Part shown: positions 18,839 through 27,128 of the stretch, in pieces
How positions within the stretch are numbered: position 1 is the stretch's first letter
Layout of the letters: each line of letters begins with the position of its first letter
DNA from: Companilactobacillus allii
GTDB taxonomy: Bacteria; Bacillota; Bacilli; Lactobacillales; Lactobacillaceae
Direction of reading: 5' to 3'
Length of the DNA stretch: 64,000 bases
Assembly (NCBI RefSeq): GCF_001971585.1
Contig: NZ_CP019323.1
Span: forward strand, 1,788,053-1,852,052
Made by a program: the position numbers and the translations under genes
Notes under the pieces: model-generated
Told to the model about the DNA's origin: nothing
Seen by the model: the letters and a program-made list of their open reading frames with translations, nothing else
Database searches by the model: none

Positions 18839-19861
18839 TCAAACTATTGGAAACTTAACAGTAACAGTAGTACCCTCATTTACTGTTGATTTAATGTTAA
18901 AGGCACCATTTAACGCTTTAACACGTTCGTTCATATTCATCAAACCCAGTGAACGTCCATTAAATGTCTGATGTTTTGGTACATCGAAACCGTCACCATC
19001 ATCGATTACCTCTAAGGTTATAAAGTGATCGTGTGATACTAGTAAAATAGAAATTTCATCAGCATTTGCGTGTTTTAAGGCATTGTTAATTGCTTCTTGA
19101 GCTATTCTATAAAGTACACTTTGAATATCATTTGAAAGGCCACTAGTGTCAGCGCTTCCAATCACGTTGATCTCAACGCCAGAATTTTCTTCAAGACGTT
19201 TGGACAGAACACGTAACGCAGATAAAAGTCCAAAACTATCAAGAACAGATGGACGAATATCTAAAGCCATTCTTTTAACTTCGGTCAGGGTATCATTGAG
19301 CTGAGATTGAATCACACCAGTGAGTTGATTCAAATCATCATTGGACATTTCTGTATTATTTAGGCGTCTAACTCCCATAATGGCAGAGTAAACTCCTTGT
19401 GCAATACTATCGTGTAAATCTTCGGAGATTCGTTTGCGTTCATTCTCATTAGCGCGGTTGACATATTGTGTGAGTTTTCTTTGTTGAGCCAATTGATCCA
19501 TTCGATTGATCGTTCCACGATTTTTTAAGGTTAGTGAGAAGACATGACTGTCTTTATCAATAACGTTGTAAATCATGAAATAAGAAAGGGGATGGGGCAT
19601 GTCTTTGGCAAGAGTGATAGGTATAGAGACCTGTTTCATCTTATTTTGAATAATGCAGTCAAAGCAATTCTCTGTCGGTGAGAATTTTTGCTTGATCGAT
19701 GAGTCGGCAACCTCTAAAAGATATTTGGGGTTCATTTTTAGTTCTTCCTGTAATTCTTTAGCCATATGATTACTTACAATTAATTCATTATCTTTAAAAA
19801 TCATGATGGCATCTGTAGATTCATTAAAGTAATTATTTATCCATTGTGTAGTTTCAAGCAA
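18839..19861 (-). CDS. nreB: sensor histidine kinase NreB
   Basis: 340 residues, soluble. An N-terminal PAS-like domain (about 5-110) carries the only two Cys of the protein, in ENCFDC (Cys66, Cys69). A HisKA_3 dimerisation domain has phospho-acceptor His150 in ERKRISEDLHD, and the ATPase domain has NALKHAN, DDGDGFD and GLMNMNERV. Staphylococcal NreB holds its oxygen-sensing [4Fe-4S] with four Cys in two pairs; here one pair is missing. The start is TTG, and a run of eight T lies just upstream of it (19860-19867 on the plus strand as A), so the exact start is uncertain. Second gene of nreABC. Confidence 0.85.
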   Translation of the reverse strand: MLETTQWINNYFNESTDAIMIFKDNELIVSNHMAKELQEELKMNPKYLLEVADSSIKQKFSPTENCFDCIIQNKMKQVSIPITLAKDMPHPLSYFMIYNVIDKDSHVFSLTLKNRGTINRMDQLAQQRKLTQYVNRANENERKRISEDLHDSIAQGVYSAIMGVRRLNNTEMSNDDLNQLTGVIQSQLNDTLTEVKRMALDIRPSVLDSFGLLSALRVLSKRLEENSGVEINVIGSADTSGLSNDIQSVLYRIAQEAINNALKHANADEISILLVSHDHFITLEVIDDGDGFDVPKHQTFNGRSLGLMNMNERVKALNGAFNIKSTVNEGTTVTVKFPIV

Positions 19862-19894
19862 AAAAAATCAGCCCCATTCTCCAAAATTGACGAA

Positions 19895-20320
19895 TCAAAG
19901 ATATTGGGAGAGAGTTTGGGCTGTTTTATTAGAAACCTCTATATTTGAGTGATACCCTGCAAGTAAAACACCAATAATAATACCTGTATTTGCAATGATA
20001 GGTACTGCCACGGCACTGTGTAAGTGTTCATTTTGTGCAATTGGAGTATACATTTTATTAGAGTATTCATATTCTATTAAATTATTGTCCCAAAATGGTT
20101 TGCCGGTTCGAATTACTAGACCAGCAATCCCAATACCACTTCTTAAGACGATTCTTCTAAATCTTTCATTAGTATTACCGGCGACAAATTGCCATTTAAT
20201 AGAGTGTGGAGAGTTATTTGATTGAATTGCAATACCAACAAAATCAAATTCTTCGTTTTGATAGATTTTATTTACCAAGTCCTGATAATCAAATTGGTTA
20301 TTTGTCTGTTCTAGATTCAC
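19895..20320 (-). CDS. nreA: nitrate receptor NreA (GAF domain)
   Basis: 141-residue GAF-domain protein; in staphylococci NreA binds nitrate and controls NreB autophosphorylation. Typical GAF elements are seen: VGIAIQ, VLRSGIGIAGLVIRTGKPFW and HSAVAVPIIANTGIIIGVLL. The start is GTG with GGAGG eight bases upstream. It leads the nreA-nreB-nreC unit; nreB begins 33 bases after its stop. Confidence 0.85.
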   Translation of the reverse strand: MNLEQTNNQFDYQDLVNKIYQNEEFDFVGIAIQSNNSPHSIKWQFVAGNTNERFRRIVLRSGIGIAGLVIRTGKPFWDNNLIEYEYSNKMYTPIAQNEHLHSAVAVPIIANTGIIIGVLLAGYHSNIEVSNKTAQTLSQYL

Positions 20321-20427
20321 GTCTTATTCCTCCTTTATAGTAACATTTTTGACTTTGATAAAACATTGATTTTGACGGTATTTATTTAATATTGGAATAT
20401 TTTACGAATATTTTTTTATATATAATA

Positions 20428-20919
20428 TTAAAAAATATCATTTTTAGCAAATGAAACGGGCATACATTGGATTTCTTGTGTCAGGAAATCCTCTAAGTCA
20501 AAATTGTCCAAATTTAAATATGATGTTAAATTATTTGAATCAATTAGAAAGTGACTGATGGTAAAACAATTCTGATCAATAGTTGTGGCAAAACTATTTT
20601 GATTATCAGAAATTATAGAAAGTACTTCTTGATTCACATGACTATTAATAGGTGAGATCGTTAAGAATTCTACAATACCATTATATTGAATACTGGCACT
20701 ATAAATATCTGAGAGACTACCATAATTTGTAAATGGTGTTACATGTTCAATAACTTTAACGTTTTTTTGGTGATTAAATATTTGTGATATTACTTGAAAG
20801 TCTTTATTTGAAGTTGGGATAATGATATTAGAGGTCAATAGTCTCAATTTATTTACAGATAATTTTAAGCTTTCAATTGAGTCTTTAGATAATTGCTCGT
20901 TTAAAACCAATCCAATCAT
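20428..20919 (-). CDS. degenerate MobA-like protein
   Basis: 163 residues. Weakly alignable with the genuine MobA of this island (27374-27919): TNYGSLSDIYSA matches DCGPMSALWAYF, and FLTISPINSHVN matches LLVIATDYIIKSD. The N-terminal nucleotide-binding signature LAGGKSxR is replaced by LVLNEQLSKDS, and the metal-binding Asp of the TD motif is lost, so guanylyltransferase activity is unlikely. It follows moaC by 21 bases with AGGAGG, in the same operon, and precedes nreA. It may be a regulatory or binding paralog. The homology is by eye and should be treated as a proposal. Confidence 0.5.
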   Translation of the reverse strand: MIGLVLNEQLSKDSIESLKLSVNKLRLLTSNIIIPTSNKDFQVISQIFNHQKNVKVIEHVTPFTNYGSLSDIYSASIQYNGIVEFLTISPINSHVNQEVLSIISDNQNSFATTIDQNCFTISHFLIDSNNLTSYLNLDNFDLEDFLTQEIQCMPVSFAKNDIF

Positions 20920-20940
20920 GATTTCCTCCTGTGCACTGTA

Positions 20941-21414
20941 TCAATCAAATTTGAAGTGTCCACTTTTACCGCCGTCTTTTTCGACTAGATGAACATCTGT
21001 AATAATCATGCCACGATCGATGGCTTTACACATGTCATAAATAGTTAAAAGTGAAGTTTGAGCAGCTAATAGAGCCTCTATTTCAACTCCCGTAACATGT
21101 TTTGTTTTGACTTTTGTAGTAACTGTTATTGTTGTGGAGTTATCATCTTCAAAATGTATATCCACGCCAGTTAGTGGGATTAGGTGGCACATTGGAATTA
21201 ATTGACTAGTTTGTTTAGCTGCCATGATTCCAGCAACTTGTGCTACTGCTAAGACGTCACCCTTTTTGATTTTTCCTTCTTGAATCCTCAAAATAGTTTC
21301 ATGTTGCATCTTGATTTTGCCGGTGGCAATAGCAAATCTAGAAGTAATTGATTTATTGGTGACATCAACCATTTTTGCTCTATTTTGATTATTAAAGTGA
21401 GTCAATTCAGCCAT
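20941..21414 (-). CDS. moaC: cyclic pyranopterin monophosphate synthase MoaC
   Basis: Rearranges the MoaA product to cyclic pyranopterin monophosphate. 157 residues from the ATG at 21414, which has AGAAAGGT upstream; the longer open frame to 21468 has no RBS and adds a tail not found in the family. Conserved segments seen: [22 protein letters not shown] (active site His), [16 protein letters not shown] and [11 protein letters not shown]. First gene of a moaC to mobA-like unit. Confidence 0.95.
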   Translation of the reverse strand: MAELTHFNNQNRAKMVDVTNKSITSRFAIATGKIKMQHETILRIQEGKIKKGDVLAVAQVAGIMAAKQTSQLIPMCHLIPLTGVDIHFEDDNSTTITVTTKVKTKHVTGVEIEALLAAQTSLLTIYDMCKAIDRGMIITDVHLVEKDGGKSGHFKFD

Positions 21415-21510
21415 TTTGATACCTTTCTTATAATTACTTTTAAATGTTTCCCGTTCAAAGTATAGCAAGCAATTTCAAAGATAAGTATTAGGGGAAATGC
21501 TAAAAGAATA

Positions 21511-21625
21511 GAGTGTGACAAAACACGTTCAGTTTTCGTTTATAAGTCCAAAGAGCCGGTATTTACGTAAGTAAATATCGGTTTTTTGGACTTATAGGGA
21601 GAAAATTGTGTTATGGCACACGTTT
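21511..21625 (+). repeat. nested-palindrome repeat copy R3
   Basis: Positions 21515-21612 are identical over 98 bases to 42391-42488 (R4). Inner arms TATAAGTCCAA / TTGGACTTATA and CCGGTATTTAC / GTAAATATCGG around GTAA form a long hairpin; outer arms GTGACAAAACAC and GTGTTATGGCAC are imperfect. It lies downstream of the feoAB operon end and upstream of moaC. A further fragment, ACGTTTTCACTGCGAGTTTGA near 21652, resembles the flank of R1, in pieces. Confidence 0.85.
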
Positions 21626-21686
21626 TCTTTTAGATTTATATGGAAAAAGTTACGTTTTCACTGCGAGTTTGATTAGAACAATATTC

Positions 21687-21866
21687 TTACAGAATCCTTT
21701 TAAGTATTTGCTGTTTAGAAGCCTTATCGGCCATTAATTTGGCCTCACATTTGTAATCACAAGCAGCACATTTACCTTGTTTGGATTTTTGAGTAACTTT
21801 GAATATCTCATATCCGGCAAGTCCCACAATAATAGCGGCAATTAATATATTAATAAACAATGTCAT
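21687..21866 (-). CDS. FeoB-associated Cys-rich membrane protein
   Basis: 59 residues from ATG 21866 (GAGG upstream). One N-terminal membrane segment (LFINILIAAIIVGLAGYEIF) is followed by a short tail with three Cys in GKCAACDYKC. It has the size and motif layout of the small proteins found after feoB in Firmicutes. It begins about 20 bases after the feoB stop and ends the feoA-feoB unit. The upstream open frame beginning at 21974 overlaps feoB and lacks an RBS, so it was not used. The role in ferrous iron uptake is inferred from the association. Confidence 0.8.
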   Translation of the reverse strand: MTLFINILIAAIIVGLAGYEIFKVTQKSKQGKCAACDYKCEAKLMADKASKQQILKRIL

Positions 21867-21886
21867 TTTTTTAACCTCGAATTGTC

Positions 21887-23881
21887 TTAGAATAATAAAC
21901 TTCCTATTTGAAAAATTATAAATGATAAGGTGTAAGCAATAAAAAGACTGGAAAAAATGGAGTAGATTGCCCATTTAGTAGAGCCGGTCTCAGATTTAAT
22001 TGTTCCTATTGTTGCGAAACATGGTACATATAACAAAATAAACACTAACAATGCATAAGCAGAAACAGGCGTGAACATTTGCCCAAATGTTGCTATTAAG
22101 GCGGTTTGACTCGTTGTATGGAAAAGAACCATCATACTTGAGCTAATAACTTCTTTAGCCAAAATACCAGTGAATAGGGCACTAATTGCTTCCCACGATG
22201 TTATACCGATTGGGGCAAAGACTGGTAACATAACTTTTCCTAATAACGCTGAAAAGCTATGATCAATATTGGTTATGAATCCAGTTGGACCAAAATTTGA
22301 TAAGAGCCAAATCAAAACTGTACCAGCAAAAATAACTGTACCAGCTTTTTTAACAAATCCCTTACTCTTATCCCAAGTTCCACGCCAGATTATGTCTAAT
22401 CTTGGTATGTGGTATTTAGGAAGTTCAACGATAAACACGGTACTGTCCTTAACATGGAAGACCAACTGATAAAACTTAGCCATGCCTAAAGCTACGGCAA
22501 TACCCAAGAAGTAGATTGATAAAACTACTAAAGCTTGATTTCTGGGGAAGAATGCTGCTACGAATAAACTGTAGATAGGTAGTCGTGCGGAACAACTCAT
22601 AAATGGTGAAATTAGAGTTGTTATCAAGCGTTCCTTTGGCTGCTCAATTGTTCTAGCAGCCATAATTCCAGTCACGTTACAGCCAAACCCGATAATAAGT
22701 GGGATAAATGCTTTACCATTTAGACCGATCATTTCCATGATACGATCAGTTACAAGTGCGGCACGAGCCATATATCCGGAGTCCTCTAATAATGAAATAC
22801 AAGCGAATAAAGCAAATATTTGTGGTATAAAAGTTAAAACGCCACCAACTCCGGCAATTACACCGTCAACAATCAATGATCTTAGAAAGTCCATTGCACC
22901 AATACTTGTTAAAAATTGATTGGCAAAACTAGAAATAGGTCCTGATAACAGTGCATCCAATTGATTTGACAGTGGTGTCCCAATCCAATCAAATGATATT
23001 TTGAACATCAAATAAAAAATTGCAATAAAAATAGGTAATCCTAGAATCGGATTTGTAACAAACTTGTCGATTCTTGAAGTCATCTCAATGTTTTTAGTAT
23101 CAGATAAGTTGTTCTTAGCTTCTGCAAGGGTTGAATCGATGAAGTTTAGTCGTGTTTTGAATATTTTATCTTCAAAGTTTTGTGCATCATAATAGTCCTT
23201 TTGTGATAGTAAAGGTGTTAAATTATTATGGAGTGCGTATTTACGAATGCTCTTATTCTTGTCTATATATTGAATAGCAATCCAACGTGCAAACGATTCT
23301 TTCATATCGAAGTCAGCAATTAATTTCTCACTTGCTTGACGAATAGCTTGTTTAATCATGAAAGGGTAATCAAGTTCTAATGGGCCTTGGGGAATTTTGT
23401 CGTGTGGAATATTTAAGAGTTCCTCACGAAGTTGTTTGATACCATCTTTGTTTCTGGCATTGGTTGTTTCTATATGACAACCTAATCTATCAGATAAAGT
23501 ATCAATATCGTAATATATTCCAGAACGTTTCAAATCATCAATCATATTTAGAGCGATAATAACTGGTGTTCCATATTCAAGTAATTCTATTGATAATAGA
23601 AGATTTCTTTTTAACTGACCAGCATTAGTAACGTTCAAAATCAAGTCTGCATCATCTGTTAATAAATAGTTGATAGCAACCGATTCATCTTTTGTTAAAG
23701 GATTTAAAGAGTATACACCAGGAAGATCAGTCACCATGACATCTGAGTGCTTGATGGTACCCATTTTCTTTTCAACCGTTACACCAGTCCAGTTGCCAAC
23801 ATAGGCATATGAATCGGTAATTTGATTAAAGATAGTAGTTTTACCAGTATTGGGGTTGCCCATCAAGGCTACAGTAGTCAT
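21887..23881 (-). CDS. feoB: ferrous iron transporter FeoB
   Basis: 664-residue inner membrane protein with a cytosolic G domain driving Fe(II) uptake. Seen: G1 GNPNTGKT (about 8-15), G3 DLPGVYSL, G4 NMID, then two Gate domains and multiple membrane helices (GYMARAALVTDRIME and GCNVTGIMAARTI are family signatures; SCSARLPIYSL holds the conserved Cys). The start is ATG 23881, overlapping the feoA stop in TGATG; the preceding TTG adds one residue only. It supplies iron for the Fe-S and heme enzymes of nitrate respiration next door. Confidence 0.95.
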   Translation of the reverse strand: MTTVALMGNPNTGKTTIFNQITDSYAYVGNWTGVTVEKKMGTIKHSDVMVTDLPGVYSLNPLTKDESVAINYLLTDDADLILNVTNAGQLKRNLLLSIELLEYGTPVIIALNMIDDLKRSGIYYDIDTLSDRLGCHIETTNARNKDGIKQLREELLNIPHDKIPQGPLELDYPFMIKQAIRQASEKLIADFDMKESFARWIAIQYIDKNKSIRKYALHNNLTPLLSQKDYYDAQNFEDKIFKTRLNFIDSTLAEAKNNLSDTKNIEMTSRIDKFVTNPILGLPIFIAIFYLMFKISFDWIGTPLSNQLDALLSGPISSFANQFLTSIGAMDFLRSLIVDGVIAGVGGVLTFIPQIFALFACISLLEDSGYMARAALVTDRIMEMIGLNGKAFIPLIIGFGCNVTGIMAARTIEQPKERLITTLISPFMSCSARLPIYSLFVAAFFPRNQALVVLSIYFLGIAVALGMAKFYQLVFHVKDSTVFIVELPKYHIPRLDIIWRGTWDKSKGFVKKAGTVIFAGTVLIWLLSNFGPTGFITNIDHSFSALLGKVMLPVFAPIGITSWEAISALFTGILAKEVISSSMMVLFHTTSQTALIATFGQMFTPVSAYALLVFILLYVPCFATIGTIKSETGSTKWAIYSIFSSLFIAYTLSFIIFQIGSLLF

Positions 23882-24111
23882 CAAATATCCTCCCCAGCTA
23901 GCAACTTGAAGACTTTATAACGAATGCCAATTTGCTGGTGATCAACTTCAACGATCACAGGTCCATGCAATGGGAAAAATCTGATAACCGTCATATTGCT
24001 ATTGTTGTGAATACCAAGACTATGAAGACGTTGCATGGTTTGATCATCTAATTCTTCAATATTACAGACTGTAAAAACTTGATTGATCACTGGTTCAGAA
24101 ATCAATTGCAT
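23881..24111 (-). CDS. feoA: FeoA family protein
   Basis: 76-residue SH3-like cytosolic partner of FeoB. Recognised by the family pattern LGIHNNSNMTVIRFFPLHGPVIVEV and QQIGIRYKVFKLL. It has GGAGGGTAAG before the ATG and overlaps feoB by one base, showing translational coupling. It leads the feoAB transcription unit. Confidence 0.92.
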   Translation of the reverse strand: MQLISEPVINQVFTVCNIEELDDQTMQRLHSLGIHNNSNMTVIRFFPLHGPVIVEVDHQQIGIRYKVFKLLAGEDI

Positions 24112-24189
24112 GATCTTACCCTCCTAAAGTGATATTCCAAAAATGAATAAAGTATATAGTTTTTTAAAATCATAAACTTATATTGATAC

Positions 24190-24202
24190 GTCATATTATG
24201 AC
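24190..24202. promoter_or_regulatory. 13-base palindrome upstream of feoA
   Basis: GTCATATTATGAC is a perfect dyad with a one-base centre, about 80-90 bases upstream of the feoA start on the minus strand. It may be an operator for an iron- or oxygen-responsive regulator. It does not match the FNR consensus TTGAT-N4-ATCAA and I cannot assign a protein. Confidence 0.4.
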
Positions 24203-24367
24203 ACGTTTCATTTTGTTTGTGTATGGGCAATTTACCTAATTTTATTTAAAATTATTTTAGGTAGAATAAATTGATATAGACAATATATTTTATTGATTTG
24301 TGAAGTATTTTGATTGTGAATGGATATATTCATATATATTAAAGGAATATTAAGGGGATAGATTGAA

Positions 24368-25282
24368 ATGGAGTTCAATAAAGAATTTTTAGAAGATTTT
24401 GAATTGGCCGCTAATGACCATGGTGAGCCACATTGGTTGGTTGATGGAAGAGTTGAAGCACTCAATGAATTTAATGAATTAGATTATCCTCAATCAAAGA
24501 AGATAAATTGGGATTTGTTAGAAATTAATGAACCAAAGTGGCATAAATCTAATCGGCAATTAATTCCTGATTGTGAAAATAATGGAAATATTCAAATTAT
24601 TCAATTGGGTCAAAAAGTTATCGTAAATAATTTAACCGATGATTTAGAAGAAGCAGGCGTTGTGATTACGGATATTTTTACGGCTTTCAGACAACATCCC
24701 AGACTAATTCAAAAGTCCTTTATGAATAAAGTAATTAATTCAGATGAAGACAAATTCACTGCCTTTCATGCTGCCATGTTAAATGCAGGAATATTTGTAT
24801 ATATTCCAAAAGGAATTCAAGTTGATCAAACTATAGAAATACACGTTTTAAAAGATGATACTTTGAATTTGCCACTGATAACGCATGTCTTAGTGGTCGC
24901 AGAGGGGGATTCATCAGTAAATATTGTTGAAGAAATTACAGATAAGGGTTCAAACAAAAATATCTTTAATGGATTCACTGAGGTTCTGGCAAGGATGAAC
25001 GCTAAAATTGATTTTAAAATATTGAATAAGCTATCTGGAGATGGTGAAGTATTTTTAAAAGATAAAGCCTATTTGGGCAAGGGTGCCACGGTTAATTGGG
25101 AAGAAAATCTGTTGAACGATAGTAAGACGTATGCCAGTTTTGAAAATAATTTATTTGGTGCCGATTCAAAAGTTAAAACAACATTAAATGTAAAAAGTCC
25201 GAATAACAAAGAATTTAATATCAACGTAGTTAAACACGGCAATAATGTTTCAAGTGAATTCGATAAGAATTTTGATGCATAA
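24368..25282 (+). CDS. orphan SufB/SufD-like Fe-S assembly protein, C-terminally short
   Basis: 304 residues with clear SufBD-core beta-helix sequence: FTAFHAAMLNAGIFVYIPKGIQVDQTIEIHV (key pieces LNAGIFVYIPKG), LVVAEGDSSVNIVEE and LGKGATVNWEENL. SufD/SufB proteins usually have 410-470 residues; this one stops right after NVVKHGNNVSSEFDKNFDA, before the conserved C-terminal helical region with the HGA motif. No remainder is found in any frame before the next gene. There is no sufC, sufS or sufU nearby. AGGGGAT before the ATG. It may be a stand-alone scaffold variant of lactobacilli or a decayed gene. Confidence 0.75.
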   Translation: MEFNKEFLEDFELAANDHGEPHWLVDGRVEALNEFNELDYPQSKKINWDLLEINEPKWHKSNRQLIPDCENNGNIQIIQLGQKVIVNNLTDDLEEAGVVITDIFTAFRQHPRLIQKSFMNKVINSDEDKFTAFHAAMLNAGIFVYIPKGIQVDQTIEIHVLKDDTLNLPLITHVLVVAEGDSSVNIVEEITDKGSNKNIFNGFTEVLARMNAKIDFKILNKLSGDGEVFLKDKAYLGKGATVNWEENLLNDSKTYASFENNLFGADSKVKTTLNVKSPNNKEFNINVVKHGNNVSSEFDKNFDA

Positions 25283-25308
25283 TTAAGATTATTGAGGAGA
25301 AGTACTAT

Positions 25309-25991
25309 ATGATATTAGAACGAGAAAATATGATTAATATCAATCAAATTCAAAGAGAACTAGGACTATATTCTAGTCGGGATGAAATTCATGATATAAG
25401 TGAATTGGTGGCATATTATCAACTATGTCATTCCGCAGTTGGAGAATTTGGAACTAAGTTAGAGAATCTTGATAATGATTATCAAGTTAGGCATAATCAT
25501 AATCCGATTCATCATATAGAAGTTCGAATGAAAGATGTTGGTAGCTTGATCGAAAAGCTTAATAGAAAGAATCTTCCTATTAAATTTGAAAGCGTAAAGG
25601 AGAATATCTTAGATGTTGGTGGGATTAGAGTTGTAACTAATTACATTGACGAGTAGTTTACACTGTTGAAGAAAATCTCTTGGCCCAAAGTGATGTGAAG
25701 TTGATCCGTCGTAAAGATTATGTTAGTGATCCCAAAAGTAGTGGCTATAGAAGTCTACACTTGGTGGTTTCAGTTCCAGTCTTTCAGTCTGATGGAGTTC
25801 AGGTTACCCCAGTAGAGATACAAATCAGGACCGTTGGTATGGATATGTGGGCCAGTTTGGAACATAAGTTACGTTATAAAACTGATAAACCAGATGAAAA
25901 AGTTGCTAAATATGCTGATTCATTGCAAGGTTATGCAAAAGAAATCAATGGTATTGAGCAAAATATGCAAGAAATTTTTCATAATTTGTAG
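25309..25991 (+). pseudogene. small alarmone synthetase (RelQ/RelP type GTP pyrophosphokinase), frameshifted
   Basis: Two adjacent reading frames together make one (p)ppGpp synthetase. Part 1 (25309-25656) ends LDVGGIRVVTNYIDE and a TAG. The continuation in the next frame from 25656 reads VYTVEENLLAQSDVKLIRRKDYV, then GYRSLHLVVSVPVF, VEIQIRTVGMDMWASLEHKLRYKTD, all canonical for the family. One base is missing near 25651-25656 (gagtag); adding one restores a complete protein of about 227 residues. Either a real inactivating mutation or a sequencing error. GAGGAG RBS before ATG 25309. The gene lies behind the SufD-like gene by 26 bases. Confidence 0.85.
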
Positions 25992-26087
25992 GAGCTATGT
26001 TCAAGGTTAAAACTTATAACTTGCACCAATGGAAGCAATATCTGTATAGTTATTAGGATTGTAATTAATTGAATTGGAGATGAGACT

Positions 26088-27083
26088 TTGGCCCAGTCAT
26101 CTTACTGGAATAAAATCGCAGATAAGACTAGAAAAGAGAATCGACCATTTTTTAGTTTGGCACCAATGGAGGCCGTTACGGGCTCAGTTTTTCGTCGTGT
26201 AGTTGAAAAGGCTGCAGCACCGGATGTTTTCTATACAGAATTTACTAACGCGTTAAGTATCACACATCCCTTGGCTAAGGAATCCGCTAAAGGACGTTTG
26301 TACATTGATCCAAAAGAAAATCCCAAACCGATAATTCAGTTGTGGGGCAATAATGGCGAAGACTTTTCTAAAGCAGTCAAAGAAGTTAAGAAGCAAGGTT
26401 TTGAGGCAATTGATATCAATACTGGTTGTCCCGATATTGCGGTCATTAAAAACCACAGTGGAAGCGACTTAATAAAACACTTTGATACTGCCAAAGAAGT
26501 TATTGAGGGTGCGCGCAAGACAAATTTGCCTGTATCTGTAAAAACAAGGATTGGTTATAGTGAAGTTGATGAGTATAAAACATGGATACCATTTTTACTG
26601 GAACAAAAACTTCCAGTCTTAACAATTCATGTACGTACGCGTGAGGAAATGAGTAATGTACCTGCCCATTATGAATTGATCGATGATTTAGTGAAGATGC
26701 GTGATGAGATAGCACCAGATACCTTGTTACAGATCAATGGTGACATTGCTGATTATCAGGCTGGAATGAAACTCTATCATGAACATCCTGGAATTGATGG
26801 TGTCATGATTGGACGAGGGATCTTTACCAATCCGTTTGCGTTTGAACCAGTTAAAAGAGAACATTCAGCACATGAGTTATTGGGTTTATTACGTTATCAA
26901 TTAGATTTGTATGATGAATTCGTTGCTATGGGAATTCCCGGTCATTTTGCTCCACTACAGAGATTCTTTAAGATCTATGTTCGTGGAATGAAGGGAGCAT
27001 CTGCCATTAGGAATGACTTGATGCAGACTAAGACAACTGATGATGCACGTAAAATTATTGATCGAATTGATATTAAGGACTAA
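26088..27083 (+). CDS. tRNA-dihydrouridine synthase
   Basis: FMN-dependent enzyme that reduces uridine to dihydrouridine in tRNA D-loops. TIM-barrel signatures: FFSLAPMEAVTGSVFRRVV, IQLWGNNGEDF, DINTGCPDIAVIKNHSGSDL (the active-site Cys in GCP), TIHVRTREEM (His/Arg FMN contacts) and GVMIGRGIFTNPF. 331 residues. The start is TTG 26088, supported by TTGGAGATGA upstream and by the lack of an in-frame ATG. It has no obvious link to nitrate respiration and ends at a terminator shared with the Moco operon. Confidence 0.93.
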   Translation: MAQSSYWNKIADKTRKENRPFFSLAPMEAVTGSVFRRVVEKAAAPDVFYTEFTNALSITHPLAKESAKGRLYIDPKENPKPIIQLWGNNGEDFSKAVKEVKKQGFEAIDINTGCPDIAVIKNHSGSDLIKHFDTAKEVIEGARKTNLPVSVKTRIGYSEVDEYKTWIPFLLEQKLPVLTIHVRTREEMSNVPAHYELIDDLVKMRDEIAPDTLLQINGDIADYQAGMKLYHEHPGIDGVMIGRGIFTNPFAFEPVKREHSAHELLGLLRYQLDLYDEFVAMGIPGHFAPLQRFFKIYVRGMKGASAIRNDLMQTKTTDDARKIIDRIDIKD

Positions 27084-27123
27084 AAAAAAGATGAGAAAAT
27101 TTTATTTTTCCCATCCTTTTTTT
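27082..27123. terminator. bidirectional terminator between dus and the Moco operon
   Basis: AAAAAAAGATGAGAAAA pairs with TTTTCCCATCCTTTTTTT with minor bulges; A run on one side and T run on the other suit both convergent units. Confidence 0.8.
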
Positions 27124-27128
27124 ATATT

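Noticed and set aside
21415-21468. N-terminal extension of moaC
   Set aside because: No RBS before the upstream start, and the extra 18 residues do not fit MoaC; the internal ATG has AGAAAGGT.
24234-24262. ACCTAA...TTAGGT inverted repeat upstream of the SufD-like gene
   Set aside because: Only six base pairs match cleanly in very AT-rich DNA; could arise by chance.
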